This document shows positions 46,563-56,123 of a stretch of DNA of 64,000 bases, piece by piece. Made by a program: the position numbers and the translations under genes. The stretch spans positions 124,001-188,000 of the forward strand of contig NZ_VFIL01000002.1 of assembly GCF_007858285.1 (NCBI RefSeq). Direction: 5' to 3'. Numbering within the stretch: position 1 is the first letter of the stretch; each line of letters opens with the position of its first letter. Below the pieces are notes generated by a model that was not told where the DNA came from, made no database searches, and was given only the letters and a program-made list of their open reading frames with translations. This DNA comes from Pseudomonas brenneri. Its GTDB lineage: Bacteria; Pseudomonadota; Gammaproteobacteria; Pseudomonadales; Pseudomonadaceae.

Positions 46563-47931
46563 TACCCGTATCGAACGCGACAGCATGGGCGAGTTGCAAG
46601 TCCCCGCAGAGGCTTTGTATGGCGCCCAGACTCAGCGTGCGGTGAACAACTTTCCGATCAGCCACCAACGCATGCCGACCCAGTTCATTCGCGCCCTGAT
46701 CCTGGCCAAGGCTGCGGCCGCCAAGGCCAATGTCGATCTCAAGCAGATCAGCGAAGGCCAGGGCAAAGCCATCGTCGAGGCAGCCCAAGGCTTGTTGGAA
46801 GGCGACTTCATGCAGCACTTTCCGGTGGATATCTTTCAGACCGGTTCCGGCACCAGTTCCAACATGAATGCCAACGAAGTGATTGCGACCCTGGCCAGCC
46901 GCCTGCTGGGTGAGCCGGTCAACCCAAACGATCACGTCAACTGCGGGCAAAGCAGCAACGACATCATCCCGACCACTATCCACGTTAGCGCTGCGCTGGT
47001 GCTGCATGAGCAGACGTTGCCGGCGCTGCTGCACTTGGTTGAAGTTATCGAGCGCAAGGCGGTTGAAGTCCATCCGTTCATCAAGACCGGGCGTACGCAC
47101 CTCATGGATGCCATGCCGGTGCGCATGAGCCAGGTCCTGGAGGGCTGGGCGCAGCAGCTCAAGGCCAATATCGGTCACCTGCAAGGCCTGCTGCCAAGCC
47201 TGCAAGCCTTGGCGCAGGGCGGTACTGCGGTAGGCACCGGAATCAACGCACACCCTGAGTTTGCTGCGCGTTTCAGCCAGCAACTGAGCAACCTGACCCA
47301 AGTGCATTTCACACCGGGCAAGAACCTGTTCGCCTTGATTGGCTCCCAGGACACCGCCGTGGCTGTTTCCGGCCAACTCAAAGCCATTGCCGTAACGCTG
47401 ATGAAAATCGCCAACGACCTGCGCTGGATGAACTCCGGCCCACTCGCAGGCCTCGGTGAAATCGAACTCGAAGGCCTGCAGCCGGGGTCTTCGATCATGC
47501 CGGGCAAGGTCAACCCGGTGATTCCGGAGGCCACCGCGATGGTTGCGGCACAGGTTATCGGCAATGACAGCGTGATCACGATTGCGGGGCAGTCCGGCAA
47601 CTTCGAGCTGAACGTGATGCTGCCGATCATCGCCCAGAACTTGCTCGGCAGCCTGGAGTTGCTGGCCAACTCCAGCCGCCTTCTGGCAGACAAGGCCATC
47701 GCCAGCTTCAAGGTCAACGAGCCCAAGCTCAAGGAAGCCTTGTCGCGCAATCCGATCCTGGTCACCGCACTCAACCCGATCATTGGTTACCAAAAGGCTG
47801 CTGAAATCGCCAAGAAAGCCTATCAACAAGGCCGGCCGGTGATTGATGTGGCTCTCGAACACACCGACTTGCCGCGCAGCCAACTGGAGGTCCTGCTGGA
47901 CCCGGAAAAGCTCACGGCGGGCGGTGTGTAA
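46555..47931 (+). CDS. fumC: Class II fumarate hydratase
   Basis: This 458-residue, iron-free fumarase replaces the iron-sulfur FumA type when iron is scarce. It has the superfamily signature GSSIMPGKVNP and 'GSGTSSNMNANEVIA', plus the catalytic His region 'KTGRTHLMDAMPV'. It begins 'SNTRIERDSMGELQVPAEALYGAQT'. The start at 46555 overlaps fagA. An open frame from 46354 is only fagA in another phase. Confidence 0.97.
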   Translation: MSNTRIERDSMGELQVPAEALYGAQTQRAVNNFPISHQRMPTQFIRALILAKAAAAKANVDLKQISEGQGKAIVEAAQGLLEGDFMQHFPVDIFQTGSGTSSNMNANEVIATLASRLLGEPVNPNDHVNCGQSSNDIIPTTIHVSAALVLHEQTLPALLHLVEVIERKAVEVHPFIKTGRTHLMDAMPVRMSQVLEGWAQQLKANIGHLQGLLPSLQALAQGGTAVGTGINAHPEFAARFSQQLSNLTQVHFTPGKNLFALIGSQDTAVAVSGQLKAIAVTLMKIANDLRWMNSGPLAGLGEIELEGLQPGSSIMPGKVNPVIPEATAMVAAQVIGNDSVITIAGQSGNFELNVMLPIIAQNLLGSLELLANSSRLLADKAIASFKVNEPKLKEALSRNPILVTALNPIIGYQKAAEIAKKAYQQGRPVIDVALEHTDLPRSQLEVLLDPEKLTAGGV

Positions 47932-47958
47932 TCACCGACCCTGCTTTGGAGGCTCACC

Positions 47959-48402
47959 ATGGAGCACTGGAAACGCACGATCGAACGGGCCAATCGCTGC
48001 TTTATGCAGGGCGAACTGGTGGATGCCCGCGAGCATTACCTGCAGGCGCTGGCCCTGGCCCAAGTGTTGTTCGAGCGCTGGGGTGATGCCGACGAAGCCG
48101 TGGCAGCTTGTGTCATTTCCCATCACAACCTGGCGGACCTGCATCTGCGCCTGAACCAGCCTGAAGAAAGCGCCGAATACCTCTGCGCCATTCACCAGCG
48201 CTTGCTGCAGACCATGCAGGACACCCGGCTGCCGCAAGCCTTGCGCGAGGCGGCCTTGCGCCAGAGCAGCAAGACCTACGTTGAACTGTTGAATTTCATC
48301 AGCGATCACGGCGAGTACCCCCGTACCCATCGCTTGCTGGGCAGCAATACGGCGCAGACGGATGTGCCGACCCGCAACAGCCCTTTTTATGGAGCCCATT
48401 GA
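47959..48402 (+). CDS. OrfX of the fumC-sodA operon
   Basis: This 147-residue, mostly helical protein has TPR-like pairing in '[20 protein letters not shown]' and '[23 protein letters not shown]'. It is the conserved 'orfX' between fumC and sodA in pseudomonads; no function is established. It is 27 bases after fumC and its stop nearly touches sodA, so all four genes likely share one mRNA. Confidence 0.82.
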   Translation: MEHWKRTIERANRCFMQGELVDAREHYLQALALAQVLFERWGDADEAVAACVISHHNLADLHLRLNQPEESAEYLCAIHQRLLQTMQDTRLPQALREAALRQSSKTYVELLNFISDHGEYPRTHRLLGSNTAQTDVPTRNSPFYGAH

Positions 48403-48403
48403 T

Positions 48404-49015
48404 ATGACTTACACCTTGCCTGCCTTGCCTTACGCCTACGATGCCCTGGAACCGCATATCGATGCGCAAACCATGGAAATCCACTACACCAAGCACCACC
48501 AGACCTATATCAATAACCTCAATGCCGCCGTCGAAGGCACTGAATTTGCCGGCTGGCCGGTAGAGAAGCTGGTCTCCAGCGTCCAGCAATTGCCGGAAAA
48601 ACTGCGCGCAGCGGTGATCAACCAAGGCGGTGGGCATGCCAACCACTCGTTGTTCTGGGCGGTCATGTCGCCCAAGGGTGGCGGTAAGCCCGAGGGCGTC
48701 CTGGGCCAGGCGATTGATGCGCAGTTGGGTGGTTTTGACGCGTTCAAGGATGCATTCACCAAGGCCGCGCTGACTCGTTTTGGCAGTGGTTGGGCCTGGC
48801 TGAGTGTCACCCCACAAAAGACCCTTGTCGTCGAAAGCAGTGGCAACCAGGACAGCCCATTGATGAACGGCAATACGCCGATCCTCGGCCTGGATGTCTG
48901 GGAGCACGCCTACTATCTGCTCTATCAAAACCGCCGCCCTGAATACATCAACGCCTTCTACAGTGTGATCAACTGGCCGGAAGTCGCTGAGCGCTACCAG
49001 GCTGCACTGGCTTAA
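48404..49015 (+). CDS. sodA: Manganese superoxide dismutase
   Basis: This 203-residue superoxide dismutase has metal ligands His27, His81, Asp164 (LDVWEH) and His168. Gly in the '[11 protein letters not shown]' stretch and Gln149 in '[10 protein letters not shown]' match the manganese type; the iron type has its Gln in the first motif. As part of a Fur-controlled operon it would replace iron SOD under iron shortage. The start at 48404 ([10 protein letters not shown]) is chosen. Confidence 0.96.
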   Translation: MTYTLPALPYAYDALEPHIDAQTMEIHYTKHHQTYINNLNAAVEGTEFAGWPVEKLVSSVQQLPEKLRAAVINQGGGHANHSLFWAVMSPKGGGKPEGVLGQAIDAQLGGFDAFKDAFTKAALTRFGSGWAWLSVTPQKTLVVESSGNQDSPLMNGNTPILGLDVWEHAYYLLYQNRRPEYINAFYSVINWPEVAERYQAALA

Positions 49016-49046
49016 TGCCCTCTCATAACAAGATCTAAGGCCGACT

Positions 49047-49940
49047 ATGGGCACTGAAACACTGGCGATCAGCAGCGTGCGAATGTTCCGTTATGCGTTT
49101 GGCTCGTTGCTGCTATTGGCGGGAACTGCATTGCTGGTGGCCCACGGGCTGGCCTGGCTGAACCTGGAGCCACGGATTCTGCGGGCCCTGCAGGGTGGCG
49201 CAATTTGTGCCCTGGGTACGGCATTGGGCGCGGTGCCGGTCCTGGTGATCCGGCGGATGCCGCTGGCGGTCAGCGACACATTGCTGGGCTTTGGTGCCGG
49301 GGTGATGCTGGCGGCGACGGCGTTTTCGCTGGTCGTGCCGGGAATCGCCGCCGCCGAAAACCTGGGATTGACGCCCTGGGCCTCCAGCGGGCTGATCAGT
49401 TTTGGCATCATGTTGGGCGCGTTCGGTTTGTTCCTGGTGGACCGCAAGGTCTCCGGGGCCAGCCCGGAGATGCTGGTCGGTACGCCCGACAAACCGGTGA
49501 TTCCACCGCGTATCTGGCTGTTTGTGTTTGCCATCATTGCCCACAACATTCCCGAAGGTATGGCGGTGGGTGTCTCGGCCGGTGGCGGCATGCCTGATGC
49601 GGATAGCCTGGCCATGGGCATCGCCTTGCAGGATGTGCCCGAGGGGCTGGTGATTGCATTGGTGCTGGCAGGGGCGGGGATGTCGCGGGTCAAGGCTTTC
49701 TTGATTGGCGCGGCGTCCGGGCTGGTGGAGCCGGTGTTTGCCGTGCTTTGTGCCTGGCTGGTCAGCCTGGCCGAGATGCTATTACCTTTGGGCCTGGCCC
49801 TGGCGGCTGGGGCGATGCTATTGGTGGTGACTCATGAAGTGATTCCCGAGTCGCGGCGCAATGGCCATGACAAGCTGGCCAGCCTGGGGCTGTGCATCGG
49901 GTTTTGTCTGATGATGGCCATGGATACAGCGCTGGGCTGA
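49047..49940 (+). CDS. ZIP-family metal transporter
   Basis: This 297-residue, eight-helix protein of the ZIP/GufA family has the metal-site motif HNIPEG (about 169-174) and the paired 'ALQDVPEGLV'. These transporters take up Zn, Mn or Fe. It follows sodA by 31 bases in the same direction, so Mn import to feed the Mn-dismutase is a sensible guess, but the metal is not proven by sequence. Confidence 0.87.
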   Translation: MGTETLAISSVRMFRYAFGSLLLLAGTALLVAHGLAWLNLEPRILRALQGGAICALGTALGAVPVLVIRRMPLAVSDTLLGFGAGVMLAATAFSLVVPGIAAAENLGLTPWASSGLISFGIMLGAFGLFLVDRKVSGASPEMLVGTPDKPVIPPRIWLFVFAIIAHNIPEGMAVGVSAGGGMPDADSLAMGIALQDVPEGLVIALVLAGAGMSRVKAFLIGAASGLVEPVFAVLCAWLVSLAEMLLPLGLALAAGAMLLVVTHEVIPESRRNGHDKLASLGLCIGFCLMMAMDTALG

Positions 49941-49970
49941 TCCTTTATTCAGGCGTTGCACAAAACCAAC

Positions 49971-50057
49971 GTGGGAGCGGGCTTGCTCGCGATGGCGGTG
50001 GGTCAGTCAGATATATTCGGCTGACACCCAGCTATCGCGAGCAAGCCCGCTCCCACA
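49971..50057. repeat. REPIN (GTGGGAGC type)
   Basis: GTGGGAGCGGGCTTGCTCGC and the inverted GCGAGCAAGCCCGCTCCCAC bracket a centre of about 47 bases with an inner GTCAG/CTGAC pair. It separates the ZIP gene from the convergent ptsO. Confidence 0.88.
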
Positions 50058-50087
50058 TTGATTGGTGCTGCATTCAGGAAAGGCGGG

Positions 50088-50360
50088 CTATTCGCCTTCA
50101 TCGAAGTAGTTATTGATCAACTTCACCAGTGCATCCAGCGCTTCCTGTTCCTGCTCACCTTCGGTCTTCAGATGGATCGTGGTGCCCTTGCCGGCTGCCA
50201 GCATCATCATCGCCATGATGCTTTTGCCGTCGACCATGGATTCTGGCGTACGCCCGGCACGGACCAGGCAAGGAAACTGGCCCGCAACCCCGACAAATTT
50301 GGCCGACGCGCGGGCATGCAAGCCCAGTTTGTTGATGATTTCAATTTCCAGAGCGGGCAT
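50088..50360 (-). CDS. ptsO: HPr-like phosphocarrier of the nitrogen PTS (NPr)
   Basis: This 90-residue HPr paralogue has phospho-acceptor His15 in NKLGLHARAS. It takes phosphate from PtsP and gives it to PtsN in the nitrogen-related PTS that adjusts carbon/nitrogen balance. The start at 50360 (MPALEIEI) is chosen; a longer frame would reach into rapZ. It is 16 bases after rapZ. Confidence 0.95.
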   Translation of the reverse strand: MPALEIEIINKLGLHARASAKFVGVAGQFPCLVRAGRTPESMVDGKSIMAMMMLAAGKGTTIHLKTEGEQEQEALDALVKLINNYFDEGE

Positions 50361-50376
50361 CGCGAAGGTGTTCCTT

Positions 50377-51234
50377 TCAGCTGAGGTCGCGGTGGCGAAC
50401 CTGGACATTCTTGAGGGTTTTCTGCAAGACCTGGCCCAGGCGCTCGGTCAGGTAGACGGAGCGGTGATGCCCGCCGGTACAGCCGATGGCGATGGTGACA
50501 TAGGCCCGGTTGCTGGCGGCAAAGCGCGGCAGCCACTTGAGCAGGTAACTGGAGATGTCCTGGAACATCTCCTCGACATCCGGTTGGGCTGCCAGGTACT
50601 CGGCCACCGGCTGGTCCTGCCCAGACTGATCGCGCAGTTCCGGCTTCCAGTAGGGATTGGGCAGGCAGCGCACGTCAAACACCAGGTCGGCGTCTACCGG
50701 CATACCCCGCTTGAAGCCAAAGGATTCAACCAGGAAGGCCGTGCCGGGCTCCGGCTGGTTCAGCAGGCGCAGCTTGATGGCGTCACGCAGTTGGTAAAGG
50801 TTCAGGCTGGTGGTGTTGATCTTGAGGTCAGCCAAATCAATGATTGGCCCCAGCAGCTTGGTCTCGTCCTCGATGGCTTCGGCCAGCGAACGGTGCGGGC
50901 TGCTCAGCGGGTGGCGACGGCGGGTTTCCGAGAAACGCTTGAGCAGCGTTTCTTCGTCGGCATCCAGGTACAGCACGTCGCAATGGATATGCTTGGCGCG
51001 TACCTCTTCAAGCAGTTCCGGGAATCGCGTGAGGTGGCTGGGCAGGTTGCGTGCGTCGATCGATACAGCCACCAGCGGTTGCGCCAGCTCGGTATGGATC
51101 AGTGCGCGTTCGGCCAACTCGGGCAGCAGGCCTGCCGGCAAGTTGTCGATGCAATAAAACCCATTGTCCTCAAGCACGTTGAGGGCAGTACTTTTACCCG
51201 AGCCGGAACGCCCGCTGACGATGATCAAACGCAT
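50377..51234 (-). CDS. rapZ: RNase adapter protein / nucleotide-binding RapZ
   Basis: This 285-residue P-loop protein has Walker A GRSGSGKS (8-15) and '[23 protein letters not shown]'. The C-terminal '[15 protein letters not shown]' is the RNA- and metabolite-binding part. In enterobacteria RapZ guides RNase E to the GlmZ small RNA and senses glucosamine-6-phosphate. Whether that pathway works here is not visible. It lies two bases after ptsN. Confidence 0.95.
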   Translation of the reverse strand: MRLIIVSGRSGSGKSTALNVLEDNGFYCIDNLPAGLLPELAERALIHTELAQPLVAVSIDARNLPSHLTRFPELLEEVRAKHIHCDVLYLDADEETLLKRFSETRRRHPLSSPHRSLAEAIEDETKLLGPIIDLADLKINTTSLNLYQLRDAIKLRLLNQPEPGTAFLVESFGFKRGMPVDADLVFDVRCLPNPYWKPELRDQSGQDQPVAEYLAAQPDVEEMFQDISSYLLKWLPRFAASNRAYVTIAIGCTGGHHRSVYLTERLGQVLQKTLKNVQVRHRDLS

Positions 51235-51236
51235 GA

Positions 51237-51701
51237 TTACTGCCCGCTTTGCTCATCCAGGACAACCTGATACAGCGCTTCGTTGGTGCTAGCGCTGCGC
51301 AGCTTCTTACGTACTTCTTCACGGTCGAGCATGCTGGCGATCTGCCGGAGCAGCTCCAGGTGTGCATCGGTAGCGGCTTCCGGGACCAGCAGGACAAACA
51401 GCAGGTCAACCGGGGCGCCATCGATGGCGTCGAAATCAATGGGGGCCTCCAGGTGCAGCAGGGCGCTGACCGGGGTTTCGCAGCCTTTGAGGCGGCAGTG
51501 TGGAATAGCGATGCCGTTGCCAAAACCGGTCGAGCCGAGTTTTTCACGAGCAATCAGGGCCTCGTACACATCTTGCGTATCCAGCTCAGGCACTTCGCGG
51601 CCGATCAGGTTGGCAATCTGTTCGAGGGCTTTCTTTTTACTGCCGCCCGGCACGTTCACGAGGGAACGGCCGGGGGTCAGGATGGTTTCAAGTCGAATCA
51701 T
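51237..51701 (-). CDS. ptsN: Nitrogen regulatory PTS EIIA protein
   Basis: This 154-residue EIIA(Ntr) has phosphorylation site His68 in GIAIPHCRL. It relays the phosphorylation state of the nitrogen PTS to K+ transport, polyhydroxyalkanoate and sigma-54-linked control. The cluster rpoN-hpf-ptsN-rapZ-ptsO is conserved. Confidence 0.96.
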   Translation of the reverse strand: MIRLETILTPGRSLVNVPGGSKKKALEQIANLIGREVPELDTQDVYEALIAREKLGSTGFGNGIAIPHCRLKGCETPVSALLHLEAPIDFDAIDGAPVDLLFVLLVPEAATDAHLELLRQIASMLDREEVRKKLRSASTNEALYQVVLDEQSGQ

Positions 51702-51713
51702 GGGTGGGGAGTG

Positions 51714-52019
51714 TTAGCGGCCTGTGCCTTGAAGAAGGCTCTGCTGCTTTTCCTTATGCTTTTTGATTTGGCGATCCAGCTTGTCGGTCAGGTCATCAAT
51801 GGCGGCATACATGTCTGAATGCTCGGCATTGGCGACTACTTCCCCGCCGGGTATACGCAAGGTGGCTTCGATTTTCTGCTTCAGCTTTTCGACAGACATG
51901 ATGACTTGCACATTGGTGATCTTGTCGAAATGCCCCTCAATTCGTTTGAGTTTTTCGCTGATGTAGGCGCGCAGCGGTTCGGTCACTTCCAGTTGGTGTC
52001 CACTGATGTTGACTTGCAT
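51714..52019 (-). CDS. hpf: Ribosome hibernation-promoting factor
   Basis: This 101-residue short-form HPF/YfiA has 'MQVNISGHQLEVTEPLRAYISEKL' at the start and 'AHSDM'-like 'VVANAEHSDMYAAIDDL' in the middle. It binds the 30S decoding region and makes 100S dimers in stationary phase. The start at 52019 is chosen; it follows GGAGAAGCTGT. It is located directly after rpoN. Confidence 0.95.
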   Translation of the reverse strand: MQVNISGHQLEVTEPLRAYISEKLKRIEGHFDKITNVQVIMSVEKLKQKIEATLRIPGGEVVANAEHSDMYAAIDDLTDKLDRQIKKHKEKQQSLLQGTGR

Positions 52020-52094
52020 ACAGCTTCTCCTTCGTTGCCAGTGCATAAAGCGGCGGGTAGGAATACCCGCCACTGGAACGCTGTGGCCCGCCCG

Positions 52095-53588
52095 TCACAT
52101 CAACCGTTTACGCTCGCTGGAAGGCGCGATCCCAAGGGACTCGCGGTACTTGGCGACGGTTCGACGGGCGACCTGAATGCCTTGTGCCTCCAGTAAACCA
52201 GCGATCTTGCTGTCACTCAACGGCTTTTTCTGATTTTCCGCGGCAACCAGTTTTTTGATGATCGCGCGGATCGCCGTGGACGAGCATTCGCCGCCTTCGG
52301 AGGTGCTGACATGGCTGGAGAAAAAGTATTTCAGTTCATAAATTCCCCGTGGTGTATGCATGAACTTCTGGGTGGTTACCCGGGAAATGGTCGATTCATG
52401 CATGCCAACCGCTTCGGCAATATCATGCAGTACCAGCGGTTTCATCGCCTCGTCGCCATATTCCAGGAAGCCGCGCTGGTGCTCGACGATCTGGGTAGCC
52501 ACTTTCATCAGGGTTTCGTTACGGCTTTGCAGGCTCTTGATGAACCAGCGCGCTTCCTGCAACTGATTGCGCATGAACGTGTTGTCGGCACTGGTATCGG
52601 CCCGGCGTACGAAACCGGCGTACTGCGGGTTGACGCGCAGGCGCGGCACCGACTCCTGGTTCAGTTCCACCAGCCAGCGCTCGTTGTCCTTGCGCACGAT
52701 CACGTCGGGGACGACGTATTCGGCTTCGCTGGACTCGATTTGCGAGCCGGGGCGTGGGTTGAGGCTCTGTACCAGTTCGATAATCTGGCGCAGATCGTCT
52801 TCCTTGAGCTTCATCCGGCGCATCAACTGGCTGTAGTCGCGGCTGCCCAGCAGGTCGATGTAATCGGTGACCAGGCGCTGGGCTTCGGCCAGCCATGGGG
52901 TCTTGGCCGACAACTGGCGCAGTTGCAGCAGCAGGCACTCGCTGAGGTTGCGGGCGCCGATGCCGGCAGGCTCGAACTGCTGGATGCGGTGCAGGACTGC
53001 TTCGATTTCGTCCAGCTCGATATCCAGTTCCGGGTCGAAAGCCTCAAGGATTTCTTCGAGGGTCTCGTCCAGGTAGCCCTGATTGTTGATGCAATCGATC
53101 AGGGTTACGGCGATCAGGCGATCGGTGTCGGACATCGGGGCGAGGTTCAATTGCCACAGCAGGTGGCTCTGCAGGCTCTCACCAACGGAGGTGCGGGTGG
53201 TGAAGTCCCACTCGTCATCGTCGTTGCTGGGCAGGCTGCTGGCGCTGGTTTGGTAGACGTCTTCCCAGGCCGTATCCACCGGCAGTTCATTGGGAATGCG
53301 TTCGTTCCATTCGCCTTCTTCCAGGTTATCTACCGTGGGTGCGGTTTCCTGGTAGGACGGCTCCTGGACGTCGGTATTGGGTTTTTGCTCGATGTTGTCG
53401 GCCAGCGGGTCGGCGTTATCGAAGTCGTCGCCTTCTTCCTGGCGTTCGAGCATCGGGTTGGACTCCAGGGCCTCCTGGATTTCCTGTTGCAGGTCCAGGG
53501 TCGACAATTGGAGCAGGCGGATGGCCTGTTGCAGCTGCGGTGTCATCGTCAGCTGCTGGCCCATTCTCAGGACTAGCGATGGTTTCAT
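52095..53588 (-). CDS. rpoN: RNA polymerase sigma-54 factor
   Basis: This 497-residue sigma-54 starts with the Gln/Leu-rich activator region ('[33 protein letters not shown]'). An acidic linker (about 50-115) follows, then the core-binding region, an HTH, and finally the RpoN box [10 protein letters not shown] near 475. It drives nitrogen, flagellar and many catabolic promoters through enhancer-binding ATPases. Confidence 0.98.
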   Translation of the reverse strand: MKPSLVLRMGQQLTMTPQLQQAIRLLQLSTLDLQQEIQEALESNPMLERQEEGDDFDNADPLADNIEQKPNTDVQEPSYQETAPTVDNLEEGEWNERIPNELPVDTAWEDVYQTSASSLPSNDDDEWDFTTRTSVGESLQSHLLWQLNLAPMSDTDRLIAVTLIDCINNQGYLDETLEEILEAFDPELDIELDEIEAVLHRIQQFEPAGIGARNLSECLLLQLRQLSAKTPWLAEAQRLVTDYIDLLGSRDYSQLMRRMKLKEDDLRQIIELVQSLNPRPGSQIESSEAEYVVPDVIVRKDNERWLVELNQESVPRLRVNPQYAGFVRRADTSADNTFMRNQLQEARWFIKSLQSRNETLMKVATQIVEHQRGFLEYGDEAMKPLVLHDIAEAVGMHESTISRVTTQKFMHTPRGIYELKYFFSSHVSTSEGGECSSTAIRAIIKKLVAAENQKKPLSDSKIAGLLEAQGIQVARRTVAKYRESLGIAPSSERKRLM

Positions 53589-53772
53589 GGCAGGGGCTTA
53601 ACACCTTATTCGCCGGCGCAATGCGCCATCCACGACAGGGCGCGTGAGCGCCAAACATAAGCAAATTATATGCCTGATATCGGGGGCTTTGCCTAGAGCG
53701 CGGTAACAATAAAAATAATGAGGTTTTTATTGACTCCCGCGCCTGATGGCGAATGTCCTGACACCACAGTGT

Positions 53773-54498
53773 TTACAGGCGGAATTCGTGCCCCAGGTAC
53801 ACTTCCTTGACCAGTTCGTTGGCCAGGATGGTAGCGGAGTCACCTTCGGCAATCAGTTGGCCATCGTTGACGATGTACGCGGTTTCGCAGATATCCAGGG
53901 TCTCACGCACGTTGTGGTCGGTGATCAGCACGCCGATCCCCTTGGCCTTGAGGTGATGGATGATCTGCTTGATGTCGCCAACCGAAATCGGGTCGACACC
54001 GGCGAAGGGTTCATCGAGCAGGATGAACTTCGGTGCAGTGGCCAGGGCGCGGGCGATTTCCACACGACGACGCTCGCCGCCGGACAGGCTCATGCCGAGG
54101 TTGTCGCGAATGTGGTTGATGTGGAACTCCTGCAACAGGCTTTCCAGCTCTTGGCGGCGTCCGTCGCGATCCAGTTCCTTGCGGGTTTCAAGGATCGCCA
54201 TGATGTTGTCGGACACTGACAGTTTGCGGAAGATCGACGCCTCCTGGGGGAGATAGCCGATACCGGCCCGTGCACGACCGTGCATTGGCTGATGGCTGAC
54301 GTCCAGGTCGTCGATCAAAACACGGCCCTGGTCAGCCTGGACCAGGCCGACGATCATGTAGAAGCAGGTGGTCTTGCCGGCACCGTTGGGGCCAAGCAGG
54401 CCGACGATCTGGCCGCTGTCGATCGACAGGCTGACGTCGCGCACGACCTGACGGCTTTTATAGGCCTTGGCCAGATGCTGGGCTTTCAGGGTTGCCAT
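53773..54498 (-). CDS. lptB: LPS export ABC transporter ATP-binding protein
   Basis: This 241-residue ATPase of the LptB2FG complex extracts lipopolysaccharide from the inner membrane. Walker A GPNGAGKT is at 36-43, with the signature LSGGERRR, Walker [12 protein letters not shown] and the H-loop 'ITDHN'. The start overlaps the lptA stop by one base. The 184 bases between it and rpoN hold no gene. Confidence 0.97.
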   Translation of the reverse strand: MATLKAQHLAKAYKSRQVVRDVSLSIDSGQIVGLLGPNGAGKTTCFYMIVGLVQADQGRVLIDDLDVSHQPMHGRARAGIGYLPQEASIFRKLSVSDNIMAILETRKELDRDGRRQELESLLQEFHINHIRDNLGMSLSGGERRRVEIARALATAPKFILLDEPFAGVDPISVGDIKQIIHHLKAKGIGVLITDHNVRETLDICETAYIVNDGQLIAEGDSATILANELVKEVYLGHEFRL

Positions 54499-55031
54499 TA
54501 CTGGGCCTTCTTCTTCGGCTGGATAACCATGTCAATGCGCGGACGTGGCGCGGTGACCTTGGTGCCATTGGCGCGGCCGGCAGTCGCAACTTGCTTGACG
54601 GTGTCGTAGACGATTTTCTCGCCTTCGGTCGAGTTACCGTCGCTGCTGATCACTTTGGCACGGTCAGTCAGTACGATGCGGTTTTGCGGCGCGTGGTACT
54701 GGATGGTTACGCCGTAGCCTTTGATCGGACCTGGATCGGCGGCATTCTGCTTCTGTTCGAAATAGGCAAGGTTGCCCACCGAGGTCACGACGTCGATGTC
54801 GCCGGCCGGGGTGCGGGTAAGGGTCACGGTATTGCCGGTAATTTTCATCGAGCCTTGGGTGATGATTACATCGCCCTTGTAGGTCGCGATACCTTGCTTG
54901 TCATCCAGTTGCGCATCGTCAGCCTGAATGTGGATCGGTTGCTGGCTATCGTTCGGCAGAGCCCAGGCGCTCACGCTTCCCAGTGCTGCGCCCAGACCGA
55001 GCAAAATAGGGAGGGTTTTAACGAGCCTCAT
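54498..55031 (-). CDS. lptA: Periplasmic LPS transport protein LptA
   Basis: This 177-residue protein has a signal peptide ([24 protein letters not shown]) and an OstA-like beta-jellyroll ('[23 protein letters not shown]'). LptA forms the periplasmic bridge for LPS. The start overlaps the end of lptC by 14 bases. Confidence 0.96.
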   Translation of the reverse strand: MRLVKTLPILLGLGAALGSVSAWALPNDSQQPIHIQADDAQLDDKQGIATYKGDVIITQGSMKITGNTVTLTRTPAGDIDVVTSVGNLAYFEQKQNAADPGPIKGYGVTIQYHAPQNRIVLTDRAKVISSDGNSTEGEKIVYDTVKQVATAGRANGTKVTAPRPRIDMVIQPKKKAQ

Positions 55032-55590
55032 ACTGTCCTCTTACGTTCGATAGCAGGTGTATCCTGCTTTCTTTCAAATACGCTTTCATTCCCTTGCCAG
55101 TCGATACACCGCCAGCGCCGTCGATTCTAACGTCTTGCTCGGTCTGCGCATATTGCTTCTGTGGGAATACGGTCATGCGACTGCTGGTAATGATGGTCTC
55201 GCGGTTCTGTGCGTCGGTGCGCGCAACGCGCACCGAATCGATCAGCTCCACTTCGGTGCCGTCCGGGTTGACCTCGCCACGCTTGCTGGTGACATGCCAC
55301 GGGAATTCGGTGCCGCGATACAGGTTCAGGTCGGGATTGGTCAGCAATGTGACCTCCGAAGCCTTCAAGTGTTCGACCTTGTCCGACGTCATTTCGTATT
55401 GCACCTTGCCGTCAGGCAGGAACTGCACGCTGTAGGCGTTGGTGGCGTAATAGTCGATGGCGCCCTGGTCGGCCTGCACAACAGGCTGGTCGAGGAAGCG
55501 CTCCGGGCTGATATTCCAGTAGCCCACCGCCAGGAACAGCGCGGCGATGGCTCCGAATATCAGGAAGTTACGAATCTTTTTGCTCAGCAT
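55018..55590 (-). CDS. lptC: LPS export system protein LptC
   Basis: This 190-residue bitopic protein has an N-terminal helix (about 9-26, FLIFGAIAALFLAVGYW) and a periplasmic jellyroll ('GKVQYEMTSDKVEHLKASEVTLLT'). It receives LPS from LptB2FG and passes it to LptA. It is eight bases from kdsC. Confidence 0.95.
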   Translation of the reverse strand: MLSKKIRNFLIFGAIAALFLAVGYWNISPERFLDQPVVQADQGAIDYYATNAYSVQFLPDGKVQYEMTSDKVEHLKASEVTLLTNPDLNLYRGTEFPWHVTSKRGEVNPDGTEVELIDSVRVARTDAQNRETIITSSRMTVFPQKQYAQTEQDVRIDGAGGVSTGKGMKAYLKESRIHLLSNVRGQYEAR

Positions 55591-55598
55591 AGAAGGCT

Positions 55599-56123
55599 CT
55601 ATAGGTAGGCGGCGTGGGCCGCTTCAAGGCTGCCTTGGGCACGCAGGATCAGCTCGCAGAACTCGCGGGCGGCGCCTTCGCCGCCACGGGCCTGGGTGAT
55701 GCCGTGGGCATGCTCGCGGACAAACGACGCGGCGTTGGCCACGGCCATGCCCAGGCCTACGCGACGAATCACCGGCAGGTCAGGCAAGTCGTCGCCCAGA
55801 TAGGCGACCTGCTCATAGCTTAGGTTGAGTTTGCCAAGAAGCTCATCCAGAACCACCAGTTTATCCTCGCGCCCCTGGTAGAGGTAAGGAATCCCCAGGT
55901 TTTGTGCGCGGCGTTCCACAACGGGTGTCTTTCGACCACTGATGATCGCGGTTTGCACACCGGAGGCCATCAACATCTTGATGCCCTGGCCGTCCAGCGT
56001 GTTGAAGGTCTTGAATTCGCTGCCGTCTTCGAGAAAGTACAGGCGGCCGTCGGTCAGCACGCCGTCCACGTCGAAAATTGCCAGTTTGATGGCCTTGCCC
56101 CGTTGCAACAGGTCGTTGCTCAT
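55599..56123 (-). CDS. kdsC: KDO-8-phosphate phosphatase
   Basis: This 174-residue HAD phosphatase without a cap domain has the motif I nucleophile pair Asp18/Asp20 (FDVDGVLTDG), motif II 'ISGR' and motif III 'YLGDDLPDLPVI'. It removes phosphate from KDO-8-phosphate, the LPS inner-core sugar. It abuts kdsD directly. Confidence 0.96.
   Translation of the reverse strand: MSNDLLQRGKAIKLAIFDVDGVLTDGRLYFLEDGSEFKTFNTLDGQGIKMLMASGVQTAIISGRKTPVVERRAQNLGIPYLYQGREDKLVVLDELLGKLNLSYEQVAYLGDDLPDLPVIRRVGLGMAVANAASFVREHAHGITQARGGEGAAREFCELILRAQGSLEAAHAAYL

Noticed and set aside
46131..46586. 151-codon frame opposite fagA
   Set aside because: fagA has a Fur box, a coupled overlap with fumC and a known operon position; the antisense frame has none of these.
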